64,000 nt of DNA from Marivivens aquimaris. Lineage in GTDB: Bacteria > Pseudomonadota > Alphaproteobacteria > Rhodobacterales > Rhodobacteraceae. Position numbers and translations under genes: made by a program. Positions 9,168 through 18,487 of this stretch are shown piece after piece (within the stretch, counting starts at the first letter, position 1; each line of letters starts with the position of its first letter). Under the pieces are notes generated by a model. It did no database searches. It was given only the letters and a program-made list of their open reading frames with translations, and was not told the DNA's origin. The DNA lies in contig NZ_JADBGB010000001.1 of the NCBI RefSeq assembly GCF_015220045.1, positions 1,393,001 to 1,457,000 of the forward strand, written 5' to 3'.

Positions 9168-9992
9168 ATGACCAAGAATTTCGCAATCTTCCCGCTGATC
9201 GTCCTCCTAACGCTCGTCAGCCTGCCCATCGCCGTCATGTACGGCTTCCTGATCCTCGACACCTTCACCGACGCCCCTCCCGGAGAGCTTTGGCCCGACC
9301 GTTTCACGCTTGCCCACTGGCGTTTCCTCTGGGACCCGAGCGTCGTCGGGAACGTATGGAAAGCCGCTGGCAACAGCCTTATCCTCGCCGTGTCGATCAT
9401 CGTGATCGTGGTGCCGATCTCCTCGCTGGCGGGCTATGCCGTCTCGCGCCTGAACCTGCCGTTCCGCCGGTTCTTCCTCGCGGGGATCATGGTCATGCAT
9501 GCGTTTCCGGCTGTGACACTGCTGATCGGCGTGTTCTTCGTGCTGAAGTTCACGGGCCTCTACAACACCATGATCGGCGTGATCCTCGTCAAAGGTTCGC
9601 TCATGCTGCCCTTCGGCATCTGGATCATGAAGGGCTTTTATGACGCCGTCCCGTGGGAGATCGAAATGGCAGGCGTTCAGGACGGGGCATCGCGCCTGAC
9701 GGTCTTCCGCCGCCTGATCCTGCCGCAGGTCAAACCGGGTCTCGTGGCGCTGTCGGTCTTTGCATTCCTCGACGGCTGGGGAGAGTACCTCCTGCCGCGC
9801 ATTCTAGCACCGGGATCGGACATGGAAGTCCTTTCGGTGTTCCTCAATGAACTCGTTCAGGCCGACCAGCTCGGCTATGACTTCAATCTTTTCAAATCCG
9901 TAGGCGTTTTCTACACCTTGCCGGTCATCATCCTCTTTGTGCTTTTCCAGAACCGGCTCATGAACATCTTCGGCGGAGGCACCAAGGGCTAA
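9168..9992 (+). CDS. ABC transporter permease (MalG-like)
   Basis: A 274-residue inner-membrane subunit with six predicted helices and the EAA-type loop EMAGVQDGASRLTVF followed by RLILPQVKPG. It pairs with the larger permease to form the channel. Its ATG at 9168 lies one base after the TGA of the previous gene, and its own TAA shares one base with the ATPase start codon, so the genes are translationally coupled. Confidence 0.9.
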   Translation: MTKNFAIFPLIVLLTLVSLPIAVMYGFLILDTFTDAPPGELWPDRFTLAHWRFLWDPSVVGNVWKAAGNSLILAVSIIVIVVPISSLAGYAVSRLNLPFRRFFLAGIMVMHAFPAVTLLIGVFFVLKFTGLYNTMIGVILVKGSLMLPFGIWIMKGFYDAVPWEIEMAGVQDGASRLTVFRRLILPQVKPGLVALSVFAFLDGWGEYLLPRILAPGSDMEVLSVFLNELVQADQLGYDFNLFKSVGVFYTLPVIILFVLFQNRLMNIFGGGTKG

Positions 9993-11056
9993 TGCGACTA
10001 CAACTCCAGAATTTCACCAAATGCTTTGACGGCACGCCGGTTATCGAGGGCCTCGACCTCACTGTCGAAGACGGCGAGATGCTTGCCCTTCTCGGCCCGT
10101 CGGGTTGCGGCAAGTCCACCACGCTGTTTTCGATCTGCGGCATCTACCGCGCCGATGGTGGGCGCATCATGTTCGGCGACCGCGACGTGTCCGACCTGCC
10201 TTCGCAAAAGCGCAATGTCGGCGTGGTGTTCCAGAACTACGCGCTCTACCCGCACCTGACGGTCGAGGAAAACATCGCCTTTCCGCTGACCGTGCAGAAA
10301 CCGCGCCCGTCCAAATCCGAAATCGAGCGCGAAGTGCGCGCGATTGCAGAACTCATCCACATCGAGAACCTGCTCGAACGCCGCCCCGCGCAGCTTTCGG
10401 GCGGTCAGCAGCAGCGCGTGGCGCTCGCCCGCGCCTTGGTCCGCAAGCCCGACGTCCTGCTCCTCGACGAGCCGCTGGCGAACCTCGATGCGAAACTGCG
10501 CCTTGAGATGCGGTCTGAGATCCGCCGCATCCAGCTTGAGACAGGCATCACCGCGATCCTCGTGACCCACGATCAGGTCGAAGCGATGTCGATGTGCGAC
10601 CGCGTGGCGATCATGGACAAGGGCGAGATCCTCCAGATTGCCAGCCCGACAGAGATGTACCGCAATCCCGTGAACAAGTTCGTCGCAGGCTTCTTGGGCA
10701 ACCCGCCGATCACGTTCCTCGAAGGTCACACCGCGACCGAAGGCCGTTTCGCGATGGATCAGGGGCTGTTCCTGCCGCTCCCGTCCCGTCTGCGCGATCT
10801 GCCAGCGGGTCAGCGTATCTCGCTCGGGCTGCGTCCCGAACACTTCGGCAGTACTGGCACCGCGCAAGCGTCGGGCCGCATCGTGTTTGTCGAGCCGCAA
10901 GGCCGCGAGATGCTGTTCGACGTCGAAGCCGCACCCGGCGTGGTGCTGCGATCTGTCCAGCCGGTACGTGATGACGTGGGCGTGGGCGATGAGGTAACGT
11001 GGGGCGTAGACGTAGACCGCATGCTTGCTTTCGACATGGACGGCCAGACTTTATGA
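9992..11056 (+). CDS. ABC transporter ATP-binding protein (MalK/UgpC family)
   Basis: The 354-residue ATPase shows Walker A GPSGCGKST, Q-loop VVFQNYALYPHLTV, signature LSGGQQQR and Walker B LLLDEPLANLDAKLR. A C-terminal OB-like TOBE region (about 235-354) is typical of MalK/UgpC proteins. It energises the two permeases just upstream. Its ATG overlaps the previous TAA, and its TGA overlaps the next ATG. Confidence 0.93.
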   Translation: MRLQLQNFTKCFDGTPVIEGLDLTVEDGEMLALLGPSGCGKSTTLFSICGIYRADGGRIMFGDRDVSDLPSQKRNVGVVFQNYALYPHLTVEENIAFPLTVQKPRPSKSEIEREVRAIAELIHIENLLERRPAQLSGGQQQRVALARALVRKPDVLLLDEPLANLDAKLRLEMRSEIRRIQLETGITAILVTHDQVEAMSMCDRVAIMDKGEILQIASPTEMYRNPVNKFVAGFLGNPPITFLEGHTATEGRFAMDQGLFLPLPSRLRDLPAGQRISLGLRPEHFGSTGTAQASGRIVFVEPQGREMLFDVEAAPGVVLRSVQPVRDDVGVGDEVTWGVDVDRMLAFDMDGQTL

Positions 11057-12492
11057 GACCAAGCCTCAAGTTCCCCTTCCCCCGCCGCGCCGATGGGCGC
11101 CCGCTGTGCATCGCGCACCGCGGCGCCTCGGCCCACGCAAAGGAAGGCACGCCCAAAGCCTATGATTTCGCCGCCGACCTCGGGTCGGACATGTGGGAGA
11201 TCGACATCTGGCTCTCGTCCGATGGCGTCCCGCTGGTCAGCCACGATCCCGTCCAGAACGGGATCACGCTGGCCGACTATTCGCGCGACGAACTGCACGA
11301 CCTGCTGCCCGATCTACCCGACCTCAACCAGACGATCGAACAAGCCCGCGAACGGGGTCAGGCGCTTTACCTCGACCTCAAGGCCAAGGGGTCTGGTGCG
11401 CCGTCCGTTGCCTTGCTGCTGGCAAACGTCATCGACAACGCCGTGGTCGGTGCCTTCGACGATGCCGAGGCGAAACTGCTCATCGACAACAGCTGCCCTT
11501 ACCCCGTGTCCGTTCTGGTCCGCGCGGGTGAAGACCCGTTCGAGCGCGCCCGTGCCACATACGCCGATATCATCCATCTGTGCTGGGAACACGCCTCGGA
11601 CCGTCCGCAAGACCTCGTGACACCCGACCTGATCGCTGAGGCGCAAGAACGCGGGCTGGGCATCGTCCTGTGGCACGAAGAACGCCCCGACGTGCTGGCC
11701 GATCTGGTGAAGCTGCCCGTGCTCGGTATTTGCACCGACAATCCCGAACTGATGGGCGGTTTCCATTCGATCCCCGACACCGGCATCGAGGTCGTCTGCC
11801 ATCGCGGCATCAACCATATCGCGCCCGAAAACACGATGGCTTCGGCCCATCTGACGTTCGACTTCGGCTGCGACTGGCTCGAACTCGACGTCCACGAAAC
11901 CGCGGATGGAGAGATCATGGTCCTCCACGATGACACGCTGGACCGCACCACGTCGGGTACCGGCAAGATCACCGACCACACGCGCGAGGCTCTAGCTGAC
12001 CTCGACGCAGGTAGTTGGAAAGACCCGTATTGGCACCGCGAACGTATCCCGCACCTGTCGGATTCCATCGCGCTCGCCAAAGAGCGCGGCAAGAAAATCT
12101 ACATCGAAAACAAATCGGTAGACCCGCAAAAGCTGCTCGATTTCGTGATCGCGCATGACTTCTTGGACGACTGTTTCTTCTGGTCGCCCAACCCGCAGAT
12201 CCTGCTGGACATGCGGGCGCTGTCGAAGGACTGCAACATCAAGTCGAACATCGTCCACCACGGCAGTTTCGAGCGGATGGTCGAGCAACTCCAGCCGCAG
12301 ATCTGCGAAATTCAGGTCAAGGATTGGGAGGTCGAGGCCCCCCTCTGCCGCGAACACGGTATCCGCCCGATGCTGCAATATTTCGGCTCCGATCCGGAGG
12401 TTTTCGCCCAGATCGCCAAATGGCGGCCCGAGATGATCAACCTCGACCGCGCGGACATGCTGCTCGCAGCTCTGAAGGAACAGATGGCATGA
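11053..12492 (+). CDS. Tandem-domain glycerophosphodiester phosphodiesterase
   Basis: GDPD enzymes cut glycerophosphodiesters into glycerol 3-phosphate and an alcohol, or in some cases glycerol and a phospho-alcohol. This 479-residue protein carries two complete-looking GDPD barrels. The first starts IAHRGASAHAKEGTPKAY, with MWEIDIW and VSHDP. The second starts VVCHRGINHIAPENTMA near residue 250, with WLELDVHETADGEIMVLHDD. Each keeps the HRG, E-x-T, E-x-D and HD motifs, so both may be active. Bacterial GDPDs usually have one barrel of about 240-250 residues. There is no signal peptide, so it acts on imported substrate. ATG at 11053 overlaps the ATPase stop (ATGA). Confidence 0.88.
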   Translation: MRPSLKFPFPRRADGRPLCIAHRGASAHAKEGTPKAYDFAADLGSDMWEIDIWLSSDGVPLVSHDPVQNGITLADYSRDELHDLLPDLPDLNQTIEQARERGQALYLDLKAKGSGAPSVALLLANVIDNAVVGAFDDAEAKLLIDNSCPYPVSVLVRAGEDPFERARATYADIIHLCWEHASDRPQDLVTPDLIAEAQERGLGIVLWHEERPDVLADLVKLPVLGICTDNPELMGGFHSIPDTGIEVVCHRGINHIAPENTMASAHLTFDFGCDWLELDVHETADGEIMVLHDDTLDRTTSGTGKITDHTREALADLDAGSWKDPYWHRERIPHLSDSIALAKERGKKIYIENKSVDPQKLLDFVIAHDFLDDCFFWSPNPQILLDMRALSKDCNIKSNIVHHGSFERMVEQLQPQICEIQVKDWEVEAPLCREHGIRPMLQYFGSDPEVFAQIAKWRPEMINLDRADMLLAALKEQMA

Positions 12493-13493
12493 AGCGACCA
12501 CCCACTGCGGCCGATGTGGCCGCGCTGGCGGGAGTGTCTCGATCCGCCGTCAGCCGCACTTTCACCGACGGGGCAAGCGTGTCGGGTGAAACCCGCGCCA
12601 AGGTGATGGAGGCCGCCGACCAGCTCGGCTATCGCGTCAATCACTTGGCCCGCAGCCTGAACTCCGCCCAGCCGTCCAAACTGGTGGCGCTGGTCGTGTC
12701 GGACATGGACCACTCGTTCCGCGCGGTGACGGTCGATCTGCTAGCGCGGGGCCTCGTGGCCGACGGCTACCGCCCGTTCCTGCTGCCATGGAGCGAAGGC
12801 GACAGCACCAAGACCGTCATCGACATGATGCTGAACTACAACGTCTCCGGCGCGATCGTAACCTCGGACACGCCCCCTGCCGAGATCGCGGATGAATGCG
12901 CCCGCTACGGCGTGCCGCTGGTGCTGGTGAACAAAGCGCCCGTGGGCGAGCGCACCGCGCGCGTGATGCAGGACACCGACCTTGCAGGCCGTCTGGCCGC
13001 GCAGGAACTGCACGACATCGGCTGCAAACGCATCCTCTACGCCGGCCAGCGCCGCAATTCGTTCACCATCGGTGCGCGGCGCGAGGCGTTCCTCGACGAG
13101 GTTCAAACCCTCGGGATGGAGCTTGTCGGCATGGCCTACGGCTCTGCCCAGAACCACGCGGGCGGCATCGAGGCGGCAGAGGATTTCCTGTCCCAAGGGC
13201 TGCAGGTCGACGGCGCGCATTGTGCCAACGACTTCTTTGCGCTCGGCTTTATCGACGGGCTGCGCCGCGCGGGGCATTCTGTGCCGGACCTCATGGCACT
13301 CGTCGGCTGCGATGACATCAACGAGGCGGCATGGCCCGCTTACGACCTCACAACACTCAGGCAGGACCCACACGCGCTCACCCGCGCCTGCCTTGACGCG
13401 CTGGCGGAACGGATCGCCGCGCCTGAAACAACCGGACGCCTGATCCGGATCGGCGTGACGCCGGTCCGTCGCGGCTCCACCCGGAGAACATGA
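12489..13493 (+). CDS. LacI-family transcriptional regulator
   Basis: The 334-residue repressor begins with a LacI helix-turn-helix (TAADVAALAGVSRSAVSRTF) and hinge helix (VNHLARSLNS), then a periplasmic-binding-protein-like sensor domain starting LVALVVSD. It is embedded in the transport operon, overlapping both neighbours by ATGA-type junctions, so it is expected to be autoregulated. The perfect palindrome at 6406-6421 is its most likely target. The inducer is not known; the operon content suggests a glycerophosphodiester or inositol derivative. Confidence 0.92.
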   Translation: MKRPPTAADVAALAGVSRSAVSRTFTDGASVSGETRAKVMEAADQLGYRVNHLARSLNSAQPSKLVALVVSDMDHSFRAVTVDLLARGLVADGYRPFLLPWSEGDSTKTVIDMMLNYNVSGAIVTSDTPPAEIADECARYGVPLVLVNKAPVGERTARVMQDTDLAGRLAAQELHDIGCKRILYAGQRRNSFTIGARREAFLDEVQTLGMELVGMAYGSAQNHAGGIEAAEDFLSQGLQVDGAHCANDFFALGFIDGLRRAGHSVPDLMALVGCDDINEAAWPAYDLTTLRQDPHALTRACLDALAERIAAPETTGRLIRIGVTPVRRGSTRRT

Positions 13494-14266
13494 TGAACGA
13501 CCAAGACCTGACCGCCCGGATCGAGCTGGGCGGCGCTATTGTGCGTGACGCCGCTGTTATGGCGCTGGACTACTTCAACCGCCGCGACACGCTGACCATC
13601 GATACCAAAAAGAACGCGCAGGACCTCGTGAGCGAGGCCGACCGCAATGTCGAAACCCTGATCCGCGATGGTCTGGCCGAAGCCTTCCCTGATGACGGAA
13701 TGCTGGGCGAGGAGCACGGGCTGCAAGCGGGCACGAGCAGCTGGCGCTGGATCATCGATCCCATCGACGGCACCGCGCCCTATCTGCACGGGCTGCGCAG
13801 TTGGTCGATTTCGGTGGCCGTCGTCTACGGCGATGACATCATGGCGGGTTGGATAGCGGAGCCTTGCGCGGGCCGCACGTATCACGCTGCCAAGGGGCGC
13901 GGTGCATGGCAAGATGACCGCAAACTCACCGCATCCACGGCCACCAGCATGACCGAAGGGCTGACTGCCATCGGCTCGGGCGACGCGGACAAGATCAGCC
14001 GCCTCGTGCATGGTATTTTGTCGTCGGGCGGCAATTTCCAGCGCAACGGCTCTGCTGCGCTGAGCCTCGCGCACACGGCGGCGGGCCATTACCTCGGCTT
14101 CGTGGAACCCGTCCTGTCCCCTTGGGATTGCGCGGCAGGTCTGCTGATGGTGGCGGAGGCGGGCGGCTATCACATCCCCCACCCGCTCGACCGTCCTGCG
14201 CCTGTGCTGGCCTGCGCAGCGGGCGTGGCGGATGCGCTCAAGGAGGTGATCGCGGCGGCGGAATAG
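13490..14266 (+). CDS. Inositol monophosphatase family phosphatase
   Basis: The 258-residue protein has the metal-binding set of this family: GEEHG (about residues 73-77), DPIDGT near 90, and WDCAAG near 212. The family hydrolyses inositol phosphates, histidinol phosphate or 3'-phosphoadenosine nucleotides. Being last in an operon with a transporter and a GDPD, hydrolysis of a phospho-polyol released by the GDPD is a reasonable inference. ATG at 13490 overlaps the LacI-gene stop. Histidinol-phosphatase (HisN-like) activity is the main alternative. Confidence 0.88.
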   Translation: MMNDQDLTARIELGGAIVRDAAVMALDYFNRRDTLTIDTKKNAQDLVSEADRNVETLIRDGLAEAFPDDGMLGEEHGLQAGTSSWRWIIDPIDGTAPYLHGLRSWSISVAVVYGDDIMAGWIAEPCAGRTYHAAKGRGAWQDDRKLTASTATSMTEGLTAIGSGDADKISRLVHGILSSGGNFQRNGSAALSLAHTAAGHYLGFVEPVLSPWDCAAGLLMVAEAGGYHIPHPLDRPAPVLACAAGVADALKEVIAAAE

Positions 14267-14363
14267 TCAGGCCACCTGAGGAACGATCGGGAGCGCGAAA
14301 CGTTGGTTCGTGCATTCCCCGCGGCTCGCGCCGCGCATACCCGTTTTTCCTCAGGAGTTTCCT

Positions 14364-16430
14364 ATGGCCGACCGTAAACCGACCACTGGCAATGGTGGCG
14401 AGCTGCATCAATACGCAGCCAAAGGCACCGACACGCTGACCACCAACCACGGCGTTCCGATTTCCGACAACCAGAACAGCCTCAAAGCCGGTTCGCTCGG
14501 CCCGACCCTGCTCGAAGATTTCGTGCTCCGCGAAAAGATTTTCCACTTCGACCACGAACGTATTCCCGAACGCATCGTCCACGCCCGCGGCTCGGCCGCC
14601 CACGGCTATTTCGAGTGCACCGACCCGATCCCCGAACTGTCCAAAGCATCGCTCTTTGCCGAAAAGGGCAAGAAAACCGAACTTTTCGCACGTTTTTCGA
14701 CCGTGGCAGGCGGCGCGGGCAGCGTTGACACCCCGCGCGATGTGCGCGGTTTTGCGGTGAAGTTCTACACCGACGAAGGTAACTGGGACCTCGTCGGCAA
14801 CGACATCCCCGTGTTCTTCATTCAGGACGCGATCAAGTTCCCCGACCTCATCCACTCGGTCAAAATGGAGGCCGACCGCGGCTATCCGCAGGCCGCATCG
14901 GCGCACGACACCTTCTGGGATTTCGTTAGCCTGATGCCCGAAAGCCTGCACACTGTGATGTGGGCGATGTCCGACCGCGGCATCCCGCGTTCGCTGCGTA
15001 TGATGGAAGGCTTCGGCGTTCACACGTTCCGCCTCGTCAATGCCGAGGGCAAATCGACCTTCGTCAAATTCCACTGGAAACCGAAGCTGGGCGTGCAGTC
15101 CTACGTGTGGGACGAAAGCCTCGCCGCGCAGGCTGCCGACAACGACATGCACCGCCGCGATCTGTTCGAAGCGATCATGAACGGCGACTATCCCGAATGG
15201 GATCTTGGCGTGCAGGTCATCTCTGACGAACTGGCCGAGGAACTGCCCTACTCCGTGCTCGACGCGACCAAGCTGGTGCCCGAGGAAATCGCCCCCGTCC
15301 GTATCGTCGGCCGCATGGTGCTGGACCGCAACCCCGACAACTATTTCGCCGAAACCGAGCAGTCGGCCTTCCTGCCGTCGAACGTGGTGCCGGGGATCGA
15401 CTTTACCAACGACCCGCTGCTTCAGGGGCGCCTGTTCTCGTATCTCGACACGCAGAAGTCGCGTCTGGGCACGACGAACTTCCACCAGATCCCGATCAAC
15501 GCGCCGCGCTGCCCGTTCCACAACATGCAGCGTGACGGCCTGATGCAGACCCACGTTCCCAAGGGCCGCGCCAACTACGAGCCGAACAGCCTCGATGAAG
15601 CGGGTGAGGACGCTGGCCCCCGCGCGACCGGCACCGAATACCACACCTATGAGGACAACGCGGAACTGGGCAACGACGCCTCGCAAAAGCTGCGCGTGCG
15701 GGACGAAAGCTTCGGCGATCACTACAGCCAGCCGCGCATGTTCTGGAACTCGCAGACCGACAACGAACGCGCCCACATCGCGACCGCGATTACCTTCGAG
15801 CTGTCCAAGGTCGAACTGCCGCACATCCGCGAACGTGTTCTGACCCACCTGCAACTGGTGTCCGAAGAACTGGCAAAGCGCGTGGCAGATGGCCTCGGCA
15901 TGAAGCTCCCCAAAGCCGCCAAGCCGTTCAAGAAGCCCGTAGACCTCGATCCCTCGCCCGCGCTGTCGATCCAGAAGAACTGGAACGCCACGCTGGAGGG
16001 CCGCAAGGTCGGTATCCTGATCGCGGAAGGCTCGGACAAGGCCGAGGTCGAGAAGACCGTGAAAGCGGTCAAAGACGCAGGCGGCACCCCGATGATCGTC
16101 GCGCCGCAGGTCGCCAACGTCCCGCTGAAGGGCGGCAAGATGGACGCTGACGGTCAACTCGCCGGCACACCGTCGGTGATCTTCGACGCGATTGCGGTGA
16201 TCCTGACCGAGGACAGCGCGAAGAAGCTGACCATGGACAGCGCCGCCGTAACCTACGTCATGCAGGCGTTTGCCCACCTCAAGGCCATCGGCCACACCGA
16301 AGGCGCGCAGCCGCTCTTGGACGCTGCCAACGTCGAAAAGGACGACGGCATCACGGGTCTCGATGGCTTCATAGAGGCCGCGAAGCTGCGTTATTGGGAC
16401 CGCGAACCGAAGGTCCGCACCCTCGCATAA
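14364..16430 (+). CDS. katE: Large-subunit (clade 2) catalase HPII
   Basis: This cytoplasmic haem enzyme breaks down hydrogen peroxide. The 688-residue length and C-terminal flavodoxin/DJ-1-like domain (from about 545, GRKVGILIAEGSD) identify clade 2. H73 in RIVHARGSAAHGYF and N146 in VGNDIPVFFIQD are the distal haem residues; Y360 in RLFSYLDTQKSRLG is the haem ligand. ATG at 14364 has an AGGAG site 6 bases upstream and is preferred over an in-frame ATG at 14310. It stands alone, convergent with chrA, with a shared hairpin terminator between them. No OxyR or sigma-factor site could be recognised in the 97-bp upstream gap. Confidence 0.95.
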   Translation: MADRKPTTGNGGELHQYAAKGTDTLTTNHGVPISDNQNSLKAGSLGPTLLEDFVLREKIFHFDHERIPERIVHARGSAAHGYFECTDPIPELSKASLFAEKGKKTELFARFSTVAGGAGSVDTPRDVRGFAVKFYTDEGNWDLVGNDIPVFFIQDAIKFPDLIHSVKMEADRGYPQAASAHDTFWDFVSLMPESLHTVMWAMSDRGIPRSLRMMEGFGVHTFRLVNAEGKSTFVKFHWKPKLGVQSYVWDESLAAQAADNDMHRRDLFEAIMNGDYPEWDLGVQVISDELAEELPYSVLDATKLVPEEIAPVRIVGRMVLDRNPDNYFAETEQSAFLPSNVVPGIDFTNDPLLQGRLFSYLDTQKSRLGTTNFHQIPINAPRCPFHNMQRDGLMQTHVPKGRANYEPNSLDEAGEDAGPRATGTEYHTYEDNAELGNDASQKLRVRDESFGDHYSQPRMFWNSQTDNERAHIATAITFELSKVELPHIRERVLTHLQLVSEELAKRVADGLGMKLPKAAKPFKKPVDLDPSPALSIQKNWNATLEGRKVGILIAEGSDKAEVEKTVKAVKDAGGTPMIVAPQVANVPLKGGKMDADGQLAGTPSVIFDAIAVILTEDSAKKLTMDSAAVTYVMQAFAHLKAIGHTEGAQPLLDAANVEKDDGITGLDGFIEAAKLRYWDREPKVRTLA

Positions 16431-16436
16431 TCGATC

Positions 16437-16463
16437 AGGGCCGCTCCGTTATCGGGGCGGCCT
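16437..16463. terminator. Shared hairpin between katE and chrA
   Basis: GGGCCGCTCCG and CGGGGCGGCC form a GC-rich stem with a short loop just after the catalase stop. It ends at the chrA stop codon, so it can serve both convergent genes, although the T tract is short. Confidence 0.65.
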
Positions 16464-17749
16464 TACACCATGCTGAGCGCCAGCCCGCAGACTGCGCAGA
16501 TCAGCAGCACCCTCCCGATCCCCCATTTCAGACCCAGCACCATGACGCCCGCGAGGACGCACAGTGCCGCCGCGTCCCATTGGATGCTGGATAGGTCAGG
16601 CACGGGCATTCCGGTGGATGTCACGCGGAAATTGGACCAGATGACATGGATCGCGAACCAGATCGCGATATTCATGATGACGCCGACGACGGCAGCGGTG
16701 ACGGCCTTCAACGCGCCTTGGAGACGGCGGTTCGTGCGGAGCCGCTCCATGAACGGCGCGCCGAAGAATATCCAGACAAAACAGGGCGCGAATGTCACCC
16801 ACGTGGTCAGCAGTGCGCCGATGATCGCGACCGATAGGCCCTCGCCGTACCCCGCCAGAAAGCCCACGAATTGCAGCACCATGATGAGCGGTCCGGGGGT
16901 GGTTTCCGCCAGCCCTAGCCCATCAACCATCTGCGACGCGGTCAGCCAGCCGTAGACTCCGACGCCGTCCTGCGCGACCCACGCGAGCGCCGCGTAGGCT
17001 CCGCCGAAGGTCAGCGTGGCGAGGGTGGAGAAGAACACCGCGATCTCTGACAGCACACTTTCGGGGGCTAGCAGCAGAACCGCCATCACCGGCAAGAGCC
17101 ACGCCGCCAAAGCCGCCCAGCCCGCGCGGAACGCGGCGCTTTTGCGCTCTGCGGTGACGGCGACGTTGGCCAGCAGAGAGGTGTCGGCGTCAACCTCCGC
17201 CTCGGGCGCTCCGCCCCTCACCGTGATCCACCCGACCAGCGCCGCCGCCAAGATGATCAGCGGAAACGGCAGCCCGAAAACGAAAATCCCGACAAATGAC
17301 GCCGCCGCCAGCCCGCGCATCAGCCACGTCTTCAGCGCACGCCCCGCAAGCCGGATGACCGCCTGCACAACGATCGCCAGCACCGCCGCCTTCAGTCCGA
17401 AGAACACCGCACTGACCCACGCGACATCGCCATAAAGGACGTAGACCACACTCAGTGCGAGGATCGACAGCATCCCCGGCAGAATGAACAGCAGCCCCGC
17501 GATCAGCCCGCCGCGCACCCCGTGCATCAGCCAGCCAACGTAGGTGACAAGCTGTTGCGCCTCCGGTCCCGGTAGCAACATGCAGAAGTTCAGCGCGTGC
17601 AGAAACCGCTGCTCCCCGAGCCAGCGCTTTTCCTCGACGAGAATGCGGTGCATAACCGCCATCTGGCCCGCCGGACCGCCAAAGCTGAGTGCTGCGATCT
17701 TGGCCCAGACGCGGGTAGCTTCGCCTAAGGTGGGGAATTTGTCGGACAT
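16463..17749 (-). CDS. chrA: Chromate transporter (CHR family, fused two-domain)
   Basis: The 428-residue membrane protein contains two homologous CHR halves. The first has SFGGPAGQMAVMHR and LLPGPEAQQL; the second has FGGAYAALAWVAQ and TTPGPLIMVLQFVGF. Long-chain ChrA proteins export chromate and protect against chromate stress. The start at 17749 (MSDKFPTLGE) is preferred over one 30 bp upstream because a GAAGG ribosome site lies 6 bases before it. It is convergent with katE and has no regulator beside it. Confidence 0.92.
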   Translation of the reverse strand: MSDKFPTLGEATRVWAKIAALSFGGPAGQMAVMHRILVEEKRWLGEQRFLHALNFCMLLPGPEAQQLVTYVGWLMHGVRGGLIAGLLFILPGMLSILALSVVYVLYGDVAWVSAVFFGLKAAVLAIVVQAVIRLAGRALKTWLMRGLAAASFVGIFVFGLPFPLIILAAALVGWITVRGGAPEAEVDADTSLLANVAVTAERKSAAFRAGWAALAAWLLPVMAVLLLAPESVLSEIAVFFSTLATLTFGGAYAALAWVAQDGVGVYGWLTASQMVDGLGLAETTPGPLIMVLQFVGFLAGYGEGLSVAIIGALLTTWVTFAPCFVWIFFGAPFMERLRTNRRLQGALKAVTAAVVGVIMNIAIWFAIHVIWSNFRVTSTGMPVPDLSSIQWDAAALCVLAGVMVLGLKWGIGRVLLICAVCGLALSMV

Positions 17750-17812
17750 GTACGGCCTTCGGAAAATCGGTTGTCGCACAATGGCCTAGCTCTGTGACCG
17801 TTTGAAGTCGTT

Positions 17813-18487
17813 TCAGTCCGAAAGTTTGCGCACGACGACCTTGCCCGTGGGGGGCACGTCGATCTCGAAATGGTCGGCTTGCGTCACGTTCTGCACATGC
17901 GTCGGGCGGTAGCACACCCAGTTGTCATGCCCCTTGCGCCGCGCGCTGTTGTAGCGGATGCCTGACGCCTGCTCGCCGAAACGGACTTCGTGGCCGAGCG
18001 CCTGCCCCTTGGCGTACGTCGCCTCGGACGGGTCGGAATAGCTCGGATCGCCACTGACATCGACATAATCGCCCGCCAGATCGGCGGTGTACTGGCGGTA
18101 CTCCGAGGTCAGCCGCGCGACCCCGCTCACCGCGATTTCCTTGCGCATCCCGTTGGCGACCTCCAGCACGGCAGTCATCAATTCGGTCGAGCAATACCAC
18201 GCCCCAAGGTCCGTTCCCGAAAACCGCATCCCCGTGCGCGAGCCGTGCATGAACGCAGCCATGACGACGCTGGCGTTGGGGCGGCCATAGACCCATTCGC
18301 TCTGGTCGAGCATGAACAATCGGTGCGCGGTCAGGCGGTCGTTGGTCCAGCCCTCAAGCTCCATCACCGTTTCCAGATCGTCCGCTGCAGCCACCCGTTC
18401 GAACGCCGACACAGGCGGAAATCGGGACGGGACAAGGCGCGAGGTGCCATCGGGCGCCGCGACCAGCGGAAAGCCGTGAGCCTCCAT
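17813..18487 (-). CDS. RES-domain toxin
   Basis: RES toxins degrade NAD+ and so stop growth. The 224-residue protein shows the family motifs: an arginine-containing N-terminal stretch, GAWYCSTELMTAVLEVA, and GIRYNSARRKGHDNW. Its start overlaps the stop of the upstream antitoxin gene by one base (TGATG), the usual antitoxin-first arrangement. It is somewhat longer than many RES toxins (about 150-230 residues), so it looks intact. Confidence 0.88.
   Translation of the reverse strand: MEAHGFPLVAAPDGTSRLVPSRFPPVSAFERVAAADDLETVMELEGWTNDRLTAHRLFMLDQSEWVYGRPNASVVMAAFMHGSRTGMRFSGTDLGAWYCSTELMTAVLEVANGMRKEIAVSGVARLTSEYRQYTADLAGDYVDVSGDPSYSDPSEATYAKGQALGHEVRFGEQASGIRYNSARRKGHDNWVCYRPTHVQNVTQADHFEIDVPPTGKVVVRKLSD

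Noticed and set aside
14238..16295. A 685-codon open frame antisense to katE
   Set aside because: It mirrors the GC-rich third positions of katE, shows no domain, and katE is certain from its catalytic residues.
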